Part shown: one piece after another, positions 60,066 to 64,000 of the stretch
How positions within the stretch are numbered: position 1 is the first letter of the stretch
Layout: each line of letters starts with the position of its first letter
Assembly: GCA_007844125.1 (NCBI GenBank)
Contig: CM017557.1
Span: forward strand, 58,794,473-58,858,472
Origin: Sinonovacula constricta
Taxonomy: Eukaryota; Mollusca; Bivalvia; Cardiida; Solecurtidae
DNA: 64,000 nucleotides
Reading direction: 5' to 3'
Program-made: the position numbers and the translations under genes
The notes under the pieces: generated by a model
What the model saw: the letters and a program-made list of their open reading frames with translations, nothing else
The model's database searches: none
Told to the model about the DNA's origin: nothing

Positions 60066-61139
60066 TTGCAAAATTGTGTAAATCTGTGCACTGTGCCTTA
60101 TCTCAAAACAAAAGTCTTTGAAATAAACATACAATAAACACGGTCGAAGTTTGCATTGTCAATAGAAAAAGAGTTCGTGCTGGAATCCATGCTGCAGTAA
60201 ATTGGTAAATATTCGTAGCTAAACAAAAACAATCACGAGATTGGCAACTCGCTTATCTAAGAATGGGATCTGAATAAGAACTGACAAGCCCATGAATCAA
60301 CAATTCACCATCTAAAGCAATTAAATTGAAATTATATACGCAATCGGCAGAAATTGCAAACCCTGTAGTGACGTCATGCTTGCTTGCGGTTTTACAAACA
60401 TAGGGATTTTTACTACGTAATGATTTAAGCTTGTACGGTGATTGATTTGATGTATATTGTCATGGGCAAATTGTATTAAATAAAAAAGGGGATATACAAT
60501 TAATGTACATGTTTTATGCAACTATTTTTAAAACCATTTAAAAACTACGAGTTTTGATTTATCACATTCCTTATGCGAAGCGACAGTCTATGATTTAAAA
60601 TACATGCTAAGCCTATAAAGAAAATCCAAAATGTACAAGGATATTAAGTTACTTAAAAAATACAAAATAGGTACGAAAAAAATAGGGTTTGCATTATGAC
60701 TGTTTCCTTAATTTGTCCATAAGTTACTTTAATGTTCATTGTTCTTCTCTTATATTTAGTTAAGGCGAAGTTGCAATGCTGAAACTTGCCAATGGTCAGA
60801 CACTTTCGTATTCATATAAGTAGATGACAGTATTTTAGAACGCATTTCCTTGAAACGTATTAAAGGATAAACCTTTTTTCATGAAAGCATTTTTAATTTA
60901 TAAAGTTTGTATGTAATGTAAACTTTATGCAGGTCAAAATGTACAAAATTAATTAAAAAATGAAAATAGTAAACAAAATTTCTAATAATGTGAATCTATG
61001 TAAGTGAAAAAGATATGTGCATGTATTGACTCAACTCCAAACAACGATAAATCTAACTTATTAGAGAACTGTGTTTACTCAAAGGACTGTTAAGTCTATA
61101 GAATTTTTAGTCGATTAAATATAATAAATACAATTCGCC
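60066..61139. other. Non-coding duplicated sequence
   Basis: It aligns with 16,890-18,067. No gene is seen. Confidence 0.55.
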
Positions 61140-61382
61140 TATGTTGTCATTTAATTAATCTTATAGGGTTTGTTACGTGTATCCTCTTTTGGTGAACATT
61201 GAGTTTTTGTTGCTCAATTCCATCTACACATGAACTTGTTGCTACATGTATAAACAATTACACTTCTTCTCTGGTCATTTGTAATTGATTAAAAAAAATT
61301 AATTCATTTAGAATCGATCAATCAAAGTAGGTGTACTTCTTCTGACAGAAATAATACTTTTTTTCTTCTCTCTCTCTCTCTC

Positions 61383-61423
<41 letters not shown>

Positions 61424-61800
61424 TCTAAAAACCTTGTGGACATTATTTGCCAAGTAATTTACACCTTTCTCTCAATGACGTCATAACTTATCTAACAATA
61501 CATGATTGGACATGTTGTTATTCTAACAGATAGGTTTTCTTTTCATTGTTTGCATTTGAAAAACTCCCCAGGATGTACGAGGTTAGAGCATTGTAAAACC
61601 GGTTTAAGCACCCCCGTCGGTCCCCTTCACCGGCTGATCGTTCAAGGCGGTAACAGATAACTTTGCTCTTTCTGCATAATGACTCATCACAGAGTTATTC
61701 TTACTTTTACATTTAACTTGTACTTTGGTCCCGTGCCTTTTGAAATATGTTAAGACGCTCATGGGACTTTGTCATATAACTTTATTGTGATGATAAATAA
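61140..61800 (+). repeat. Dispersed repeat A, long form, with (TC)n tract, at right edge of copy 2
   Basis: Counterpart of 18,068-18,740. The TC array at 61,366-61,425 is interrupted, the core lies at about 61,573-61,655, and the tail ends at about 61,800. The match to copy 1 ends within or just after it. Confidence 0.8.
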
Positions 61801-64000
61801 ATGTGTCTAATCAATACTTAAGAATAAATCGTTTATTTTTGACGTTCATCGGTTGATAAACCGCGTTGAGCAGTTAACATCAACTATCGTGAAATACGCA
61901 TATATTTGAGGTATATATAGATTCAGATAGAATCAATTTATGTAAAATGGACAATTACAACCTCTTTTATTTTATAAGACAAACTCTGCGACTCTTATAG
62001 AAGTTTTGCCAAACGAAAAGCTTACACTGCGCGTGATAAAATTCTTTATAATTAAGCCAGGTCCCCAAAATCAAGAATAAAAGCAACAAGAAAGAAGTTC
62101 CACATATATAGTTCTTTAATTGTTACTATAACAGATAAAATATTTGAAACAACTATTACACGTTAAGTGTTTGCAAATTAATGTAGGCGCATTAAAAACG
62201 TTTTACAAACACGTCTGCTGCATGACATAACTTATACGTCATATTTACGTTTATTCATAATAATAGTTCGTTTTTATGATAAGCTCATTCAGCAATCAAG
62301 AATACAAGCGCATGCTGTATACGTCACACTGTAGTTATCAAGAAATGATCATAGTTTAAACGGTTCTAAATAATGTTGCAGTTACATCAGTACATCAGTT
62401 ACAACAGTTTTGTATTAATATATAGACAACGCGGTATGACATATTCTAAGAATGGAATATGCAGTTTAGAATTTTATGCATTATATGCAATCATACATTT
62501 AACATCACATGTATCATGACGTTAACACCAACACCAGATATTACACTTTATTCTGACTTCACAATATGCAATCATACAGATCAGAACCTCATGGCGTTGC
62601 TAAGAAAATACATGGCGTTACAATGACTTCACTTAATGTTGTTTCGAAAAGAAGAGTATTCTGATTCAAGCCAGAGTTGTAGAACATGAAGTAACAACTG
62701 TAGTGGGCACTTTCCGCTATTGTCGTCTTTCTAACAACGAACAATGTGTAAGCCATTTACCTCGGGAAACACTTATCTCACTTGAAAACCTTAAAATTAG
62801 ATTTAAGTGGCAGACATAAGCTAATGCGTCAATCCTCCCATGCTTTTTAACAAGCGCAATTTGTCTGACAATTGACACTTCATTCTTGAAGTAGGCAAGT
62901 ATGCTATGTTTTATTTTACTATGGCTGTATGGTTAATGATATCTGCAGGAGACGAGACTGCCTATAGAGAGATGATCAAATATCTACTTCAACAATGTGA
63001 CATTCTTTTTAAACCCTTACTCGGCTTACGTCTATATGTATGATAGTATGGTTGTTAAATCTACAAGCATGCGCATTTGATATAAGTAAATGTTGACAAT
63101 CTATTAACTTGCATATTCTGAGAGTTGTTTTAATCTAAATAAAATTGTTAAGGACCCTTTAAATAGTAATAAACTATAGCAATGAACAATTTATTAAGTA
63201 TTTTAAACCAGACAGTGTAGGAACTTTAGGCAACGAATTCGATTTTGCCTTAAATGAAAATCCATAATATGTATTTGTAATCTTTAAATGTATTTACTTC
63301 CCCCAGAACCTCATGTTTGGAACAGAACTAAATACACTATTGTATTAATCATCAATGTGCAAAATATACATTCATTACAATATTTTGACTTCAACAATGT
63401 TGTTGTTGTTTTTTTCTGTTGATTTTAATCCTTCTTATCATAGATATATTAACATTATCTTTAAAGTGGTATCACAGTTATGTCCAAAGTATTTTTCTCA
63501 AATAACCGAAAAAGTCATTGTTACCTGAACAGATCTTGCAAAATGCTGGTCATTGATGCTTTAGATAAATGTGAACATTGAGACATAAACCCACATGCAG
63601 AGATAGCTGTTTTTAACTAGGACAACTACGTGACAACTCCTTTTTGAGAATATATTTTATCGTCATCCGGGTAATCCGCTCTGACGTCGGGGTCTATTTT
63701 AGCAGAGATCACTATCGTGTTTATTTATAGATTTGGAATGATTAAACTGTAAGAGTATTTTATCGCAATCTTTACTGTCTAACAATTGGCAGTGTTCAAA
63801 ACCGTCCTCACTAATATTAAAGTATGAGTTTATGCGAAAAGTGTGACTAAATTTCTCAATAGTAAGTTGTTGTTACATGTATTTGATATAGGTAAACTGT
63901 CGGATATCACATTTGAAATACTGTGACATTCATCACTTCAGTTTAGATATCACTAAGCAGGTTTTGTTTGATTATTGGTGTTCTTGCTGCAACGTGTTAA
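61801..64000. other. AT-rich sequence beyond the duplication, no gene recognised
   Basis: It shows no similarity to the sequence after 18,740 and no open frame of note. A (GTT)n stub lies at 63,398-63,409. A pyrimidine-rich patch near 62,700-62,760 is unexplained. Confidence 0.5.

Larger units (their letters stand above)
41830..61800 (+). repeat. Segmental duplication, copy 2
   Basis: Direct-orientation paralogue of 1,380-18,740. Insertions relative to copy 1: 42,235-44,330; a group around 54,095-54,870; and the LINE at 57,955-60,065. Losses relative to copy 1: the counterparts of 3,660-3,860 (more likely a gain in copy 1), 10,148-10,425, about 10,710-10,870 and 11,200-11,925, plus about 20 units of the 21-bp minisatellite. 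The offset between copies grows from 40.3 kb at the left to 43.1 kb at the right for these reasons. Confidence 0.92.

Noticed and set aside
18068..61800. Tandem duplication of a full roughly 40-kb unit
   Set aside because: Sequence after 61,800 does not resemble that after 18,740 as far as I can see, so only the 17-20 kb block is repeated.
1..64000. Endogenous viral element or LTR retrotransposon
   Set aside because: No gag, protease, integrase, capsid or LTR pair was recognised; all reverse-transcriptase pieces are of the non-LTR (LINE) type.

Overview
The window reads as nuclear DNA of an animal, most likely a bivalve mollusc. It is strongly AT-rich (about one third G+C by eye) and full of microsatellites, minisatellites, tRNA-derived SINEs, hairpin elements and decayed LINEs. 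The SINE body types resemble ones I associate with molluscs, from memory and not searched. I find no intact protein-coding gene, rRNA, functional tRNA gene or CRISPR array. Almost all short open frames are chance or repeat products.

The dominant structure is a direct segmental duplication. Copy 1 (about 1,380-18,740) and copy 2 (about 41,830-61,800) align in the same order and orientation. Identity is roughly 85% by eye, broken by many indels. The left edge of both copies lies at a (TATC)n microsatellite, and the right edge lies in the same long dispersed repeat. Copy 2 has gained a 2.1-kb L2/CR1-like LINE (57,955-60,065) at a site still empty in copy 1. It has also gained extra copies of the dispersed repeat (42.2-44.3 kb, 54.1-54.9 kb) and lost several 150-750 bp segments. 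A block near 5 kb lies inverted in copy 2 (47.2-47.5 kb). A 21-bp minisatellite has about 36 units in copy 1 and about 16 in copy 2.

The spacer between the copies (18.7-41.8 kb) holds: two SINEs of one family plus an inverted tail of a third (20.3, 21.2, 36.4 kb); a tandem duplication with large trinucleotide arrays (22.05-24.07 kb) around an 80-bp minisatellite; a broken remnant of a repeat-associated protein family with a PIN/FEN-like acidic region (24.87-26.37 kb); a 0.9-kb element with 16-bp terminal inverted repeats (32.97-33.87 kb); more dispersed-repeat copies; two other SINE fragments; and a dead LINE reverse-transcriptase remnant (40.72-41.82 kb) just left of copy 2. The C-terminal end of a LINE of the same type starts the window (1-280).

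A few short blocks inside the duplication look exon-like in both copies and are the best candidates for real gene remnants: 7,452-7,544 / 49,734-49,826; minus-strand 8,345-8,505 / 50,634-50,795; 15,718-15,857 / 57,037-57,176; minus-strand 12,522-12,623 / 53,094-53,195. None is assigned to a known gene. No gene system or operon-like organisation is visible; the window is best read as a record of repeat turnover and duplication.
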